64,000 nucleotides of DNA from Crocosphaera chwakensis CCY0110. GTDB lineage: Bacteria > Cyanobacteriota > Cyanobacteriia > Cyanobacteriales > Microcystaceae. Positions within the stretch are counted from its first letter, which is position 1; the number at the start of each line of letters is the position of its first letter. The notes under the pieces are model-generated. The model had not been told where the DNA came from and searched no databases. It worked only from the letters and a program-made list of their open reading frames with translations. The translations under genes and the position numbers were made by a program. The stretch lies in contig NZ_AAXW01000009.1 in assembly GCF_000169335.1 (NCBI RefSeq), positions 80,597 to 144,596 on the forward strand, in the 5' to 3' direction. Shown piece by piece: positions 43,643 through 52,051 of the stretch.

Positions 43643-44151
43643 GATGATTAGATTGCTAATAATTATCACTAATTAGCGATTACATCCCTATCAACCCAAT
43701 GAATTCGATTGATAAGCTAAGTTGCTACTGCAAACTGATGTCATCTAATCAAGACTTTACCCTTGAAATATTAAGAAATCTTAAGAGAATGACTAAAAAA
43801 AAATTAGGGTTAGGTTAAAGTTCCCTTTATAGAGAAGAAAACGGAAAATAAGAAAATAATAATAATAAATTTCTTAAATTTGTAGAATTTTCAAATAAAA
43901 AAGTTAAATGTAAATGTGATTTTGCAAAGTTTTCGGATAATTTTTAACCTAAAAAACTTAAGAAAGTAAAATTATAGTAATAATATCTAGACAATAGTTA
44001 AGATTTTTAGAGTGTTTAGTATTTTTGCTTAATAATTCACTAGCTTAAGAAATTTAACACTCTTGTTTCAAAGTGTTCTATAATAGTTAGTATTGCCGTA
44101 GTCTTTGAGAACATAAAGTTACAAAGAAATAATTACTTTTTGATTGCTTCA
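43643..44151. other. divergent promoter region between phosphatase and sppA genes
   Basis: About 500 AT-rich bases. It must hold both promoters. A direct pair of CTTAA boxes lies at 43771-43785 on the phosphatase side. No RNA gene or frame was found. Confidence 0.5.
43771..43785 (-). promoter_or_regulatory. candidate Pho-box-like repeat
   Basis: On the minus strand CTTAAGATTTCTTAA repeats CTTAA at a 10-base interval, about 130 bases before the phosphatase start, with CTTTAACCTAACC further upstream. Cyanobacterial Pho boxes are repeated PyTTAAPyPy units, so a PhoB-type site is possible. The match is loose. Confidence 0.25.
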
Positions 44152-45945
44152 ATGATGAATTTTATTAAACAAACCCTAGCTAGTATTATTGGAACGTTAG
44201 CAGGATTATTTTTATTTACTACAGTAGGTGTTAGTAGTATCGTAATATTATTAATTACGTTAGCTAGTGTGGAAACTGAACCGGCCATTAAAGATAAATC
44301 AGTTTTAGTTTTGGATCTTTCTACACAAATTCAAGATAAAGAACCCTTCGTTAATATCCGTGATATCTTATCCGATAAGGATCAATCCGTTTTGACATTA
44401 AGTCAAGTGATTAAAAATATTGAAAAAGCCAGCAAAGATGATCGTATTAAAGCTATTTTCCTAGATGGAAGTAACGCAAATAGTGGCAGTGGTTATGCTA
44501 GTTTTGCAGAAATTCGACAAGCACTAATAAAATTTAAAGAAAGCGGTAAAAAAATTATTGCTTATGATATTACTGTAAGCGAACAAGAATATTATTTAAC
44601 TTCATTAGCTGATACTTTAATCGTCAATCCTATGGGTGTAGTCGAACTCAATGGAATCAGTACAGAACCCTTATTTTGGACAGGAGCATTAGATAGATAT
44701 GGCATCGGTGTTCAAGTGGTAAGAGTAGGGGAATATAAAGCAGCCGTTGAACCTTTTATAAGAACCCAACTGAGTGAAGAAAATCGTCAACAATTAGAAG
44801 TTTTGCTTGGCAATATTTGGAATAATTTTTTGCAAAAAGTAGGAGAAGTTCGTAAAATAGAAGCAAATAATCTTCAACAAATTGCTGACAATCAAGGAAT
44901 TCTTACTCCTCAAGAAGCGCAGAAATTAAAGTTAATTGATCAAGTCGATTATCGAGATCAAGCGATTTCACTTTTAAAAGAAATAACAAAAAATAAAGAA
45001 GAATCATTAAGTCAAGTTTCATTTAATAATTATATAGATATACCCGTCACAGGAGTAACTGATAATAGTTCTAGTAACAAAATTGCTGTTGTTTATCTAG
45101 AGGGTGCTATTGTCGATGGAATAGGAAATAGAGAACAAGTCGGGGGAACTCGTTTTGCTAAATTATTGCGTAAAATTGGAGACGATGAACAAGTAAAAGC
45201 AGTGGTTATTCGCATTAATAGTCCTGGAGGAAGTGCCACTGGATCAGATATTATTTTACGAGAAATTCAGTTAATTCAAGAGACAAAACCCGTTATTATT
45301 TCTATGGGTAATGTAGCAGCATCTGGAGGCTATTGGATAGCAACAGGTGGGGAACATATTTTTGCTCAACCCAATACCATTACTGGATCAATTGGTGTGT
45401 TTGGTGTTCTCTTAAATATTCAAGAAATTGCTAACAATAATGGAATTACTTGGGATACTGTTAAAACCGCAAAATTTGCAGATTTAGGAACCGCAACACG
45501 ACCGAAAACTGAGCAAGAATTAGCCATTTATCAAAAATCGGTTAATCGAATTTATGACTTATTCTTAGAAAAAGTTGCTCAATCTCGTAACTTATCTAAA
45601 GAAAAAGTAGCGAGTATTGCTCAAGGTAGAGTTTGGTCAGGGGAGATGGCAAAAAAAATAGGTTTAGTCGATAGTTTTGGTGGTTTAAATGCAGCGATAG
45701 AATACGCAGCTAAACAAACAGAATTAGGAAAAGATTGGCAAGTTCAAGAATATCCGACTTCCCAAGGATTTGCAGAATTATTTCTCAAAAGAACATTAGA
45801 CGAAGATACGCAATTTACTCGAAATACAGTTGATCCCTTAACTCAAGAATTTCTCAAATTTCAAGAAGAGTTAAAAGTCATTCAAAACTTTAATGATCCT
45901 AGAGGTGTTTATTCTCTTCTTCCCTTTAATTGGAAGTTGCGTTAA
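44152..45945 (+). CDS. sppA: signal peptide peptidase SppA, 67K type
   Basis: A 597-residue membrane-bound Ser-Lys protease that degrades left-over signal peptides; in cyanobacteria it is also linked to light acclimation. One N-terminal membrane helix (IIGTLAGLFLFTTVGVSSIV) is followed by two SppA/ClpP-like domains. The general-base lysine is in RVGEYKAAVEPF of the first domain and the nucleophile Ser in GNVAASGGYWIATGG of the second, as in the long E. coli-type enzyme. SPGGSATGSD is the conserved loop. The start is placed at the ATG at 44152; a TTG four codons earlier opens the frame. It stands alone. Confidence 0.94.
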   Translation: MMNFIKQTLASIIGTLAGLFLFTTVGVSSIVILLITLASVETEPAIKDKSVLVLDLSTQIQDKEPFVNIRDILSDKDQSVLTLSQVIKNIEKASKDDRIKAIFLDGSNANSGSGYASFAEIRQALIKFKESGKKIIAYDITVSEQEYYLTSLADTLIVNPMGVVELNGISTEPLFWTGALDRYGIGVQVVRVGEYKAAVEPFIRTQLSEENRQQLEVLLGNIWNNFLQKVGEVRKIEANNLQQIADNQGILTPQEAQKLKLIDQVDYRDQAISLLKEITKNKEESLSQVSFNNYIDIPVTGVTDNSSSNKIAVVYLEGAIVDGIGNREQVGGTRFAKLLRKIGDDEQVKAVVIRINSPGGSATGSDIILREIQLIQETKPVIISMGNVAASGGYWIATGGEHIFAQPNTITGSIGVFGVLLNIQEIANNNGITWDTVKTAKFADLGTATRPKTEQELAIYQKSVNRIYDLFLEKVAQSRNLSKEKVASIAQGRVWSGEMAKKIGLVDSFGGLNAAIEYAAKQTELGKDWQVQEYPTSQGFAELFLKRTLDEDTQFTRNTVDPLTQEFLKFQEELKVIQNFNDPRGVYSLLPFNWKLR

Positions 45946-46116
45946 CTCATACCTTTTACCTTGTCAAATAAAAGTTAAAAAACTTAAAAACTATTGACAA
46001 AGAAAGTTGAAATACAGCCAGTATCAGTAAATAGATAGAGAGAGTTAAAACTCAAAAAATAGTAAAATTATTACGCATAAATAAAGCATCATACGACCTT
46101 CGCGTTTAGTTATCAA

Positions 46117-46521
46117 ATGTATGTAATTATTGTCGGAGCAGGGGCTGTAACCAAACAGCTAATTGCGATCGCCCAAGAACAAGGACACCGAGTTTCAGTG
46201 ATCGAAAAGCAAGAAGAATATGCGAGAGACATCATGCGAGAATTTGATGTGCAGGTATTTCATGCTGATATTTCTAAAGGAAAAATTCTAGAAGAAGCAG
46301 GTGTTAAGCACGCCGATACGATTATTGCGACAACTGATGATGATTCGGTTAACTTGATGGCGATGATGCTAGGCAAACAGTATGAAATTGAAAATTTAAT
46401 TACGATGTTACACGATAAAGAACATCGCGCCATGTTTGAAAAATTGGGAGTACAGGTATTAAGCAATCCTGAAAAGCTAATTGCTCGAAAGCTTTTTGGT
46501 TTTCTGGATGTAGATAAATAA
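46117..46521 (+). CDS. trkA: TrkA-N domain potassium channel regulator (single RCK domain)
   Basis: A 134-residue cytosolic NAD-binding protein. MYVIIVGAGAVTKQLIAIAQ is the Rossmann loop (GxGxxxxxL), HADISKGKILEEAGVKHAD and IIATTDDDSVNLMAM are the usual RCK_N pieces. The C-terminal RCK_C domain is missing, so it is a half-size version of TrkA/KtrA, about 220 residues in most. It sits 19 bases before trkH and should gate that transporter by binding nucleotides. It may need a second regulator elsewhere to supply the missing domain, or work as a short ring subunit. Confidence 0.9.
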   Translation: MYVIIVGAGAVTKQLIAIAQEQGHRVSVIEKQEEYARDIMREFDVQVFHADISKGKILEEAGVKHADTIIATTDDDSVNLMAMMLGKQYEIENLITMLHDKEHRAMFEKLGVQVLSNPEKLIARKLFGFLDVDK

Positions 46522-46540
46522 AGTCAAACGTAGCAATTTT

Positions 46541-48028
46541 ATGAAAACCATCTTGCGAGATATTGGCTTATTTCTTCATGTCCCTGGAATTATGGCCTTA
46601 ATTTCTATCCCTGTCTGTTTATTATCAAGAGAAATGTATGCTTTGACTCCTTTACTCACCTGTACTGCTGCCTCACTAACCATTGGTCAATTACTCTATC
46701 GTTTTACCAACATCAAAATCAAAACCAGTAGTCGCATTCCCCATGCCATGATAACGGCTGCCTTAGGCTGGTTTTTGTTACCTCTGTTTTGTGCAATTCC
46801 TTTATTAATGACAGCAAATGCCTCGGACCTTTCTCCTGATTTCTCAACAACCATTTTAATGTTTCAAAACCCTTGGAATTGTATGTTTGAAGCGTTTTCT
46901 GGTTTTACCAGTACAGGCTTATCGATGGCATTAAACTATAATGAATTACCCCATACGATGCAATGGTGGCGATCGCTAATGGAGTGGGTAGGAGGTGTCG
47001 GGGTCATTGTTTTAGTCATATCCTTACTTGAACCCGCTACCGAACCTTATAAACTTTACAATGCTGAAGGCAGAAGTCAAAGAATTGGTTTAACCCTCAC
47101 GCAAACCGTTAAACGGATTTGGTGGATTTATCTAATTTATACCATTGGCAGTATTTTTCTCTTTCGGATGGTTGGGATGAGTTGGTGGGAAGCCCTCAAT
47201 CATGGCATGACAGGAATTGCGACAGGTGGGTTTAGCGTTACCGAAAACAGTATCGCTAATTATGGCGTTGCGGTGAAATTGGCAGTTATTATTGTCATGA
47301 TTTTAGGTGCAATTAGCTTTTCTGTTCACTATCAGTTTTTGCGTCGTCGTAAACTTTTTGCTTTTTGGTCAGATAATCAACATCAAGCCCTCTGGATTTT
47401 GTTATTAGGAGGAACGTTATTACTTTGGGGTTTTAATCGTTTAGCTTTTAGACATATTCCTTGGATCGATATTCTATTTCAATGGACTTCTGCCTTGAGT
47501 ACCTGTGGTTTTGGCACAATTTCTGTTAAATCCTGGGATGGAGGTGCAAAATTGCTGATGACTTTAATTATGTTGATTGGTGGGGCAGCCGGTTCGACAG
47601 CAGGGGGAATTAAATTAAGTCGTTTTGTAACGGTTGTAAAAGCGGTTATTTGGCGTTTTCGGCGCATCGCACTACGACCCCACGAAATGATGTGTTACGA
47701 GCTTGATGGGAAGATTGTAAAAGAATCTGAGGCTAATCGTCGTGTAGAAGCTGCTGCAGTTTTAGCTTTTTTATGGTTAAGTGTCGTTGTTGGTGGTATT
47801 TTTATTTTGCAATATCTTAAATTACCAACCTACGATTTAATTGATGTCATTTTTGAAGTTGCTTCAGCAACCAGTGGAGTAGGACTATCAACGGGTATTA
47901 CTCACCCCGATCTTCCCTGGTTGGGTAAACTGACGTTAATTTGTCTAATGTGGATTGGACGTTTAGAGATTATTCCTGTCCTTTTATTGTTATCTTTACC
48001 GATTAAAACTTTAATAAATTGGAAATAA
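46541..48028 (+). CDS. trkH: TrkH-family potassium uptake protein
   Basis: A 495-residue membrane protein with four repeats of helix-pore loop-helix forming a potassium pathway. The selectivity-filter loops can be read: AFSGFTSTGLSM in repeat one, MTGIATGGFSVT in two, ALSTCGFGTISV in three and ATSGVGLSTGIT in four. The last cytosolic and gating helices are present, and GGAAGSTAGGIKLSRF is the TrkH loop after repeat three. About ten hydrophobic segments. Together with the short TrkA upstream it forms a Trk/Ktr uptake system. Whether Na+ is co-transported cannot be told here. Confidence 0.95.
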   Translation: MKTILRDIGLFLHVPGIMALISIPVCLLSREMYALTPLLTCTAASLTIGQLLYRFTNIKIKTSSRIPHAMITAALGWFLLPLFCAIPLLMTANASDLSPDFSTTILMFQNPWNCMFEAFSGFTSTGLSMALNYNELPHTMQWWRSLMEWVGGVGVIVLVISLLEPATEPYKLYNAEGRSQRIGLTLTQTVKRIWWIYLIYTIGSIFLFRMVGMSWWEALNHGMTGIATGGFSVTENSIANYGVAVKLAVIIVMILGAISFSVHYQFLRRRKLFAFWSDNQHQALWILLLGGTLLLWGFNRLAFRHIPWIDILFQWTSALSTCGFGTISVKSWDGGAKLLMTLIMLIGGAAGSTAGGIKLSRFVTVVKAVIWRFRRIALRPHEMMCYELDGKIVKESEANRRVEAAAVLAFLWLSVVVGGIFILQYLKLPTYDLIDVIFEVASATSGVGLSTGITHPDLPWLGKLTLICLMWIGRLEIIPVLLLLSLPIKTLINWK

Positions 48029-48062
48029 ATAGTCAGATAAATGCAAGTTAAGAGTTGAAAAA

Positions 48063-49205
48063 ATGTATTTAAAAAATATCCATTTATATACTTTTCGTAA
48101 TTATGAAGAACAGAGTCTTAATTTACAATCACAAAAAACGATTTTATTAGGAAATAATGCTCAAGGAAAGTCTAATTTACTCGAAGCAGTGGAATTACTA
48201 GCAACCCTAAAAAGTCATCGTACTAACCGCGATCGCGATTTAATTTTAGAAGGGGAAAGAACAGGGCAAATTTTAGGCACAGTAGAACGGAAGTATGGAG
48301 AGTCAGAACTGGGAATTACCCTGCGTTATCAAGGCAGACGGAGTTTAACGTTAAATCATGAAAACTTACGTCGTCATTTAGAATTTTTAGGTCATATTAA
48401 TGCTGTAGAATTCTCCTGTTTAGACTTAGACTTAGTAAGGGGATCACCAGACACCCGTCGCAGTTGGTTAGATACCCTTTTAATCCAATTAGAACCGGTT
48501 TATGCCAGTATTATTCATCAATATTATAAAATTTTACGACAACGTAATGCCTTATTAAAAGTCATTCGTAAAACCATAGAAGAACAGGAAAATCCATCTA
48601 ATTTATCAGCAGAAATATCACAATTAAAAGTATGGGATCAACAATTAGCTGAAGCAGGAACTAGAGTGACTCGACGGCGATATCGTGTTATAGAAAGAAT
48701 TACCCCACTCGCTCAAAAATGGCATCAAGAAATTAGTAGTGGAACAGAACGTTTAGAAATTAACTATCTACCGAATATAAAAATTGAAAATGAACAACCC
48801 CAACAAGTCCAACAAGCCTTTTTAGATAAAATAGAACAGCGTCGTATGGCCGAGCAACAACTTGCCACCACGGTAGTTGGACCCCATCGAGATGACGTAG
48901 AATTTAACATTAATCAGACCCCTGCCAAGTCCTACGGTTCCCAAGGACAACAAAGAACCTTAGTTTTAGCCATCAAATTAGCAGAATTGCAATTGATAGA
49001 AGATGTTATAGGGGAACCCCCCTTACTTTTATTAGATGACGTTTTAGCCGAACTCGATCCCAACCGACAAAATAAATTATTAGAAGTGATTCAAGGACGG
49101 TTCCAAACCCTAATTACCACAACCTATTTACACTCTTTTGACGCACAATGGTTAAACTCCTCTCAAATTATGAAAGTTGAAGGAGGCAAAATTGCTCAGT
49201 TATAA
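48063..49205 (+). CDS. recF: DNA replication and repair protein RecF
   Basis: A 380-residue SMC-like ATPase that loads RecA at gaps with RecO and RecR. MYLKNIHLYTFRNYEEQSLN opens the head, the Walker A loop is GNNAQGKSNLLEA, the ABC signature is SYGSQGQQRTLVLAIKLAEL, and Walker B is PLLLLDDVLAELDPNRQ. Length matches the family. It starts 34 bases after trkH and may share its transcript, though the functions differ. A strong bidirectional terminator follows. Confidence 0.96.
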   Translation: MYLKNIHLYTFRNYEEQSLNLQSQKTILLGNNAQGKSNLLEAVELLATLKSHRTNRDRDLILEGERTGQILGTVERKYGESELGITLRYQGRRSLTLNHENLRRHLEFLGHINAVEFSCLDLDLVRGSPDTRRSWLDTLLIQLEPVYASIIHQYYKILRQRNALLKVIRKTIEEQENPSNLSAEISQLKVWDQQLAEAGTRVTRRRYRVIERITPLAQKWHQEISSGTERLEINYLPNIKIENEQPQQVQQAFLDKIEQRRMAEQQLATTVVGPHRDDVEFNINQTPAKSYGSQGQQRTLVLAIKLAELQLIEDVIGEPPLLLLDDVLAELDPNRQNKLLEVIQGRFQTLITTTYLHSFDAQWLNSSQIMKVEGGKIAQL

Positions 49206-49253
49206 GTAGGTAGCCATAAATGAATGTAAAAAAAACAAGTCATTTGAAAATAA

Positions 49254-49278
49254 AAGGGCTTAATGATATTAAGCCCTT
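49254..49278. terminator. bidirectional terminator between recF and ado
   Basis: AAGGGCTTAAT at 49254-49264 pairs perfectly with ATTAAGCCCTT at 49268-49278 around a three-base loop, with A and T tracts at both sides. It separates the convergent recF and ado genes. Confidence 0.8.
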
Positions 49279-49309
49279 AAAAGTCTTGTAATAGTTATTG
49301 TCAGCTATT

Positions 49310-50005
49310 TTAAGCAGCACTTAACCCATGAGAAGACATTTTCATGATTTCACGGGTAGAGAAACCAATATTACTTAAAGCTTCTCCGTAACTAATCATG
49401 AAATCTTCCACTAAAGCTTCTTTTTCCATTCCTAACACTTCGGCATCTTTTTCAACTTGGTTGAGCATTTGCCAAACAATGGGTAAATTTTTCTTATTTG
49501 CTTCTTCTAATTCTGCTTTAGAGGCTTCAAAATGCTCTTTTAACCAGATTTCCCCAAAATTGAGGTGAGTGTATTCGTCCTTTACCACCCCTTCAGTGAT
49601 TTTACGAGCAAAGGGATCAGCCACGGGAATATAAATATTATAGGCGGCGATCGCAAAGGCTTCGATGATCAAAGATTGAATTAATAAGCAAGTAACAATT
49701 TTTCCTTCAGCTTTAGCTGTTTGGAAGTTGTTATGAAGTTGCGAGAAAAATTGTTGAGCGTAGTCCATATCCGGGGTAACGTCCAAGTTCTTTCCACAAG
49801 CTTGAAAGCCCTTTTTATGGCGATTCTCCATCTTAGAGAGACGAATTAACTCGGCCTCATCTTCTGGGAGAAGTTGAGCCATATCAATGTAATTTTGATG
49901 GGCTTCTTGTTCCCCTTCAATGACAATAGCATTGATGCGACTGTAAGCATCTTTATAAGTTTCGCTGTTAAAATCAAGCTCTGAGCGTAAAGCAAGCTCT
50001 TGCAT
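49310..50005 (-). CDS. ado: aldehyde-deformylating oxygenase
   Basis: The 231-residue cytosolic di-iron enzyme that turns fatty aldehydes into alkanes plus formate, the last step of cyanobacterial hydrocarbon biosynthesis. The ferritin-like helices carry the iron ligands in IVIEGEQEAHQNYIDM, LSKMENRHKKGFQAC, EAFAIAAYNIYIPVADPF and VKDEYTHLNFGEIWL. Length is exactly that of known ADO proteins. In most cyanobacteria acyl-ACP reductase lies next to ado, but here recF is downstream and a group II intron lies upstream, so its partner must be elsewhere. Its 5' region is only 129 bases before the intron end. Confidence 0.96.
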   Translation of the reverse strand: MQELALRSELDFNSETYKDAYSRINAIVIEGEQEAHQNYIDMAQLLPEDEAELIRLSKMENRHKKGFQACGKNLDVTPDMDYAQQFFSQLHNNFQTAKAEGKIVTCLLIQSLIIEAFAIAAYNIYIPVADPFARKITEGVVKDEYTHLNFGEIWLKEHFEASKAELEEANKKNLPIVWQMLNQVEKDAEVLGMEKEALVEDFMISYGEALSNIGFSTREIMKMSSHGLSAA

Positions 50006-50134
50006 AAGCTATTTTATCTCCTGTAGTTTATCAACTAAGTTAGTGGTTAAATGGGTGTCCTTAATCAAATTAAGGTAACTAACGGTATAAGTATAGGTTA
50101 ACGGTTGTTAACCTTTGGCTATTGTCCATAGTAT
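50006..50134 (-). promoter_or_regulatory. remaining 5' region of ado next to the group II intron
   Basis: These 129 bases and the 70 bases at 52910-52979 would together be the original divergent control region between ado and the hydrolase. GTATAGGTTAAC occurs at about 50092-50103, but no promoter was assigned. The ribosome site GGAGAT precedes the ado ATG. Confidence 0.5.
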
Positions 50135-50212
50135 GTTAAACTAAGCCAGGCTGTTACCAGCCCGACTCGTCTTCAAAACCGGACGTGAAACTTTCGCTTC
50201 ATCCGGCTCCTC
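50135..50212 (-). ncRNA. intron domains V and VI
   Basis: Domain V, the catalytic 34-base hairpin, is at 50176-50210: GAGCCGGATGAAGC, GAAA loop and GTTTCACGTCCGGTT. Domain VI, CGAGTCGGGCTGGTAACAGC and CTGGCTTAGTTTAAC, has a bulged A near its end as the branch point. The reverse transcriptase frame runs through domain V and stops only six bases before the intron end. Confidence 0.85.
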
Positions 50213-52051
50213 TGTAGATAGGCTCTTGTTATGAGTACCATTAATCGCTGAAGGTAAGTCATTTCTCCATTCCCATTTGCTATTAGAAAAGTGAATGTTG
50301 AATTCTTTATGAATTTTACTCCATTTTTTCTGACTTTTGTAGGACGTGATATCCTTTATATCCTTCTTAGATTTTATGTCATGGCAATGAATATGTAATG
50401 CTTGGAGGTTGTCTTTTAAATTATCTCCCCCCATTTTGCGAGGTATGATATGGTCGGTTTCGATTCTATCTCCCGGCATGAAGGTTAATCCACAATAATT
50501 ACACTTACCTTTTTGCTTTTTGAGTAATTTTGCAATTGAACTTTTTAATTCAGGATGTTTTCCCATTTTACTAGCCCAATAGTTAGTGTTTCCGTCGTAA
50601 AGGCTGATTTTTCCCTTTACTTTGTTATATCTAACTATTTTTGTTTGGTTGTGTTTGGGTAAGTAACGTTTTATGTTCTTATATGTACATCCGAAAGTCC
50701 AGTTGTCCATCTCTTTAGACTGCCAATATTTTTTTATCACCCAAGTCTTTGACTTATTAGGATGTCTTCTTAACGCCCATCTATAGAGTTTTAACCACAA
50801 TAAATGGTCAAGTTTTGAAAAAGTTTCTTTACTACATACACTTCTATAATAGTTCGACCATCCTCTTATGATTGGTGTTAGTCTTGATATTAACATCCAT
50901 TGAGGAGTTGCTTTGTGTTTATCTATTATTTCCGCTAGTTTTTTGTAGTGTTTTGTTACTTTTTCTTTACTCGGTTTGATGATTGTTTTGAATCCGATTT
51001 TTCTTCCTTGAGGGGTTTTTCCAGATTGGTTTTTACCTACTTGGAATTGTCTGATATTAAATCCTAAGAAATTGAACCCAGGTTTGTTACCTTGATGTTC
51101 ATACAAGGTATGAATTGTTTTGGTTTTTTCTTGGTTTAATTCTAATCCTATAGGTTCTAACCAGTTTTGGATTATTTCCTGACAGGATTCAATCACGTTC
51201 AGGTTTTCGTGGATTATAACGAAATCATCTGCATATCTGATTAAGGCTATAGAGCTTATGTTTGCTCTTTTGTTTCCTTTCCAGTTAGCAGCATAATTTT
51301 TAATCCTTTCTTCCATTCCATGAAGAGCTATGTTGGCTAATAATGGTGACGCAATGCCACCTTGAGGGGTTCCTTCTTCTGGAAATATGGTTTTTCCTTG
51401 GTCGAGAATCCCTGCTTTTAGCCATGCTTTTATTTGTCTCCTTAATGTCGGAAATGTATTTATTTTTTCAAGGAGTTTTAGGTGATTTATGCGGTCAAAG
51501 CATTTACTTATGTCAGCATCTAGGACGTATTTAGCCTTGTATCGGATTTGGTTAAAAATTGCTCCGATTGCGTCCTGACAGCTTCTTCCAGGTCTGAAGC
51601 CATAAGAGTTTTCTTCAAACCTTGCTTCCCATTCTGGTTCTAAAGCTGATTTGACTAGGGCTTGTTTGGCTCTATCTTGCATGACTGGTATTCCCAAGGG
51701 TCTTTTTTTACCGTTAGTTTTAGGTATCCATACTCTGCGAACAGGTTTGGCTTTGTTTCCTAACTTTAGGTTTTGGGCTACATCTAACCGTTGTTTAGGT
51801 GTCAGAGACTTGACCCCATCAACTCCGGCTGTCTTTTTACCCTTATTTTCCTGGGTTACTTTTCTGACCGCTAACAATTTGGCGTAGTAGGAGTTAAGGA
51901 GTGTTTTCTGTAGTTTCCTAACCTTTTTAATATTGCCATTGACACTGGCTTGATAGATTCGCTTCTGAAGCTTGAACACAGCTTTTTCGACTTTACGCCA
52001 ATTAATCTGGTTCCATTCCACTGTATTTGGTTTCAAATCAGTCTTAGACAT
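50141..52051 (-). CDS. group II intron reverse transcriptase/maturase with HNH domain
   Basis: A 636-residue intron-encoded protein that helps fold the intron and copies it into DNA. The reverse transcriptase has KTAGVDGV, PLGIPVMQDRAKQALV, YVLDADISKCFDRI, GTPQGGIASPLLAN and the catalytic YADD at 273-276. The maturase (X) domain with RGWSNYYRS follows around 390-410. The C-terminal HNH nuclease has CNYC (517-520), ETDHIIPRKMGGDNLKDN and ALHIHCHD. All catalytic residues are present and no frameshift is visible. The last 25 residues (SLSTEEPDEAKVSRPVL then a TSRAGNSLA end) are encoded by domains V and VI. It resembles chloroplast-like cyanobacterial intron proteins. Confidence 0.95.
   Translation of the reverse strand: MSKTDLKPNTVEWNQINWRKVEKAVFKLQKRIYQASVNGNIKKVRKLQKTLLNSYYAKLLAVRKVTQENKGKKTAGVDGVKSLTPKQRLDVAQNLKLGNKAKPVRRVWIPKTNGKKRPLGIPVMQDRAKQALVKSALEPEWEARFEENSYGFRPGRSCQDAIGAIFNQIRYKAKYVLDADISKCFDRINHLKLLEKINTFPTLRRQIKAWLKAGILDQGKTIFPEEGTPQGGIASPLLANIALHGMEERIKNYAANWKGNKRANISSIALIRYADDFVIIHENLNVIESCQEIIQNWLEPIGLELNQEKTKTIHTLYEHQGNKPGFNFLGFNIRQFQVGKNQSGKTPQGRKIGFKTIIKPSKEKVTKHYKKLAEIIDKHKATPQWMLISRLTPIIRGWSNYYRSVCSKETFSKLDHLLWLKLYRWALRRHPNKSKTWVIKKYWQSKEMDNWTFGCTYKNIKRYLPKHNQTKIVRYNKVKGKISLYDGNTNYWASKMGKHPELKSSIAKLLKKQKGKCNYCGLTFMPGDRIETDHIIPRKMGGDNLKDNLQALHIHCHDIKSKKDIKDITSYKSQKKWSKIHKEFNIHFSNSKWEWRNDLPSAINGTHNKSLSTEEPDEAKVSRPVLKTSRAGNSLA

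Noticed and set aside
49310..50005. Expectation of acyl-ACP reductase next to ado
   Set aside because: recF lies on one side and an intron and hydrolase on the other; no aar gene is in the window.
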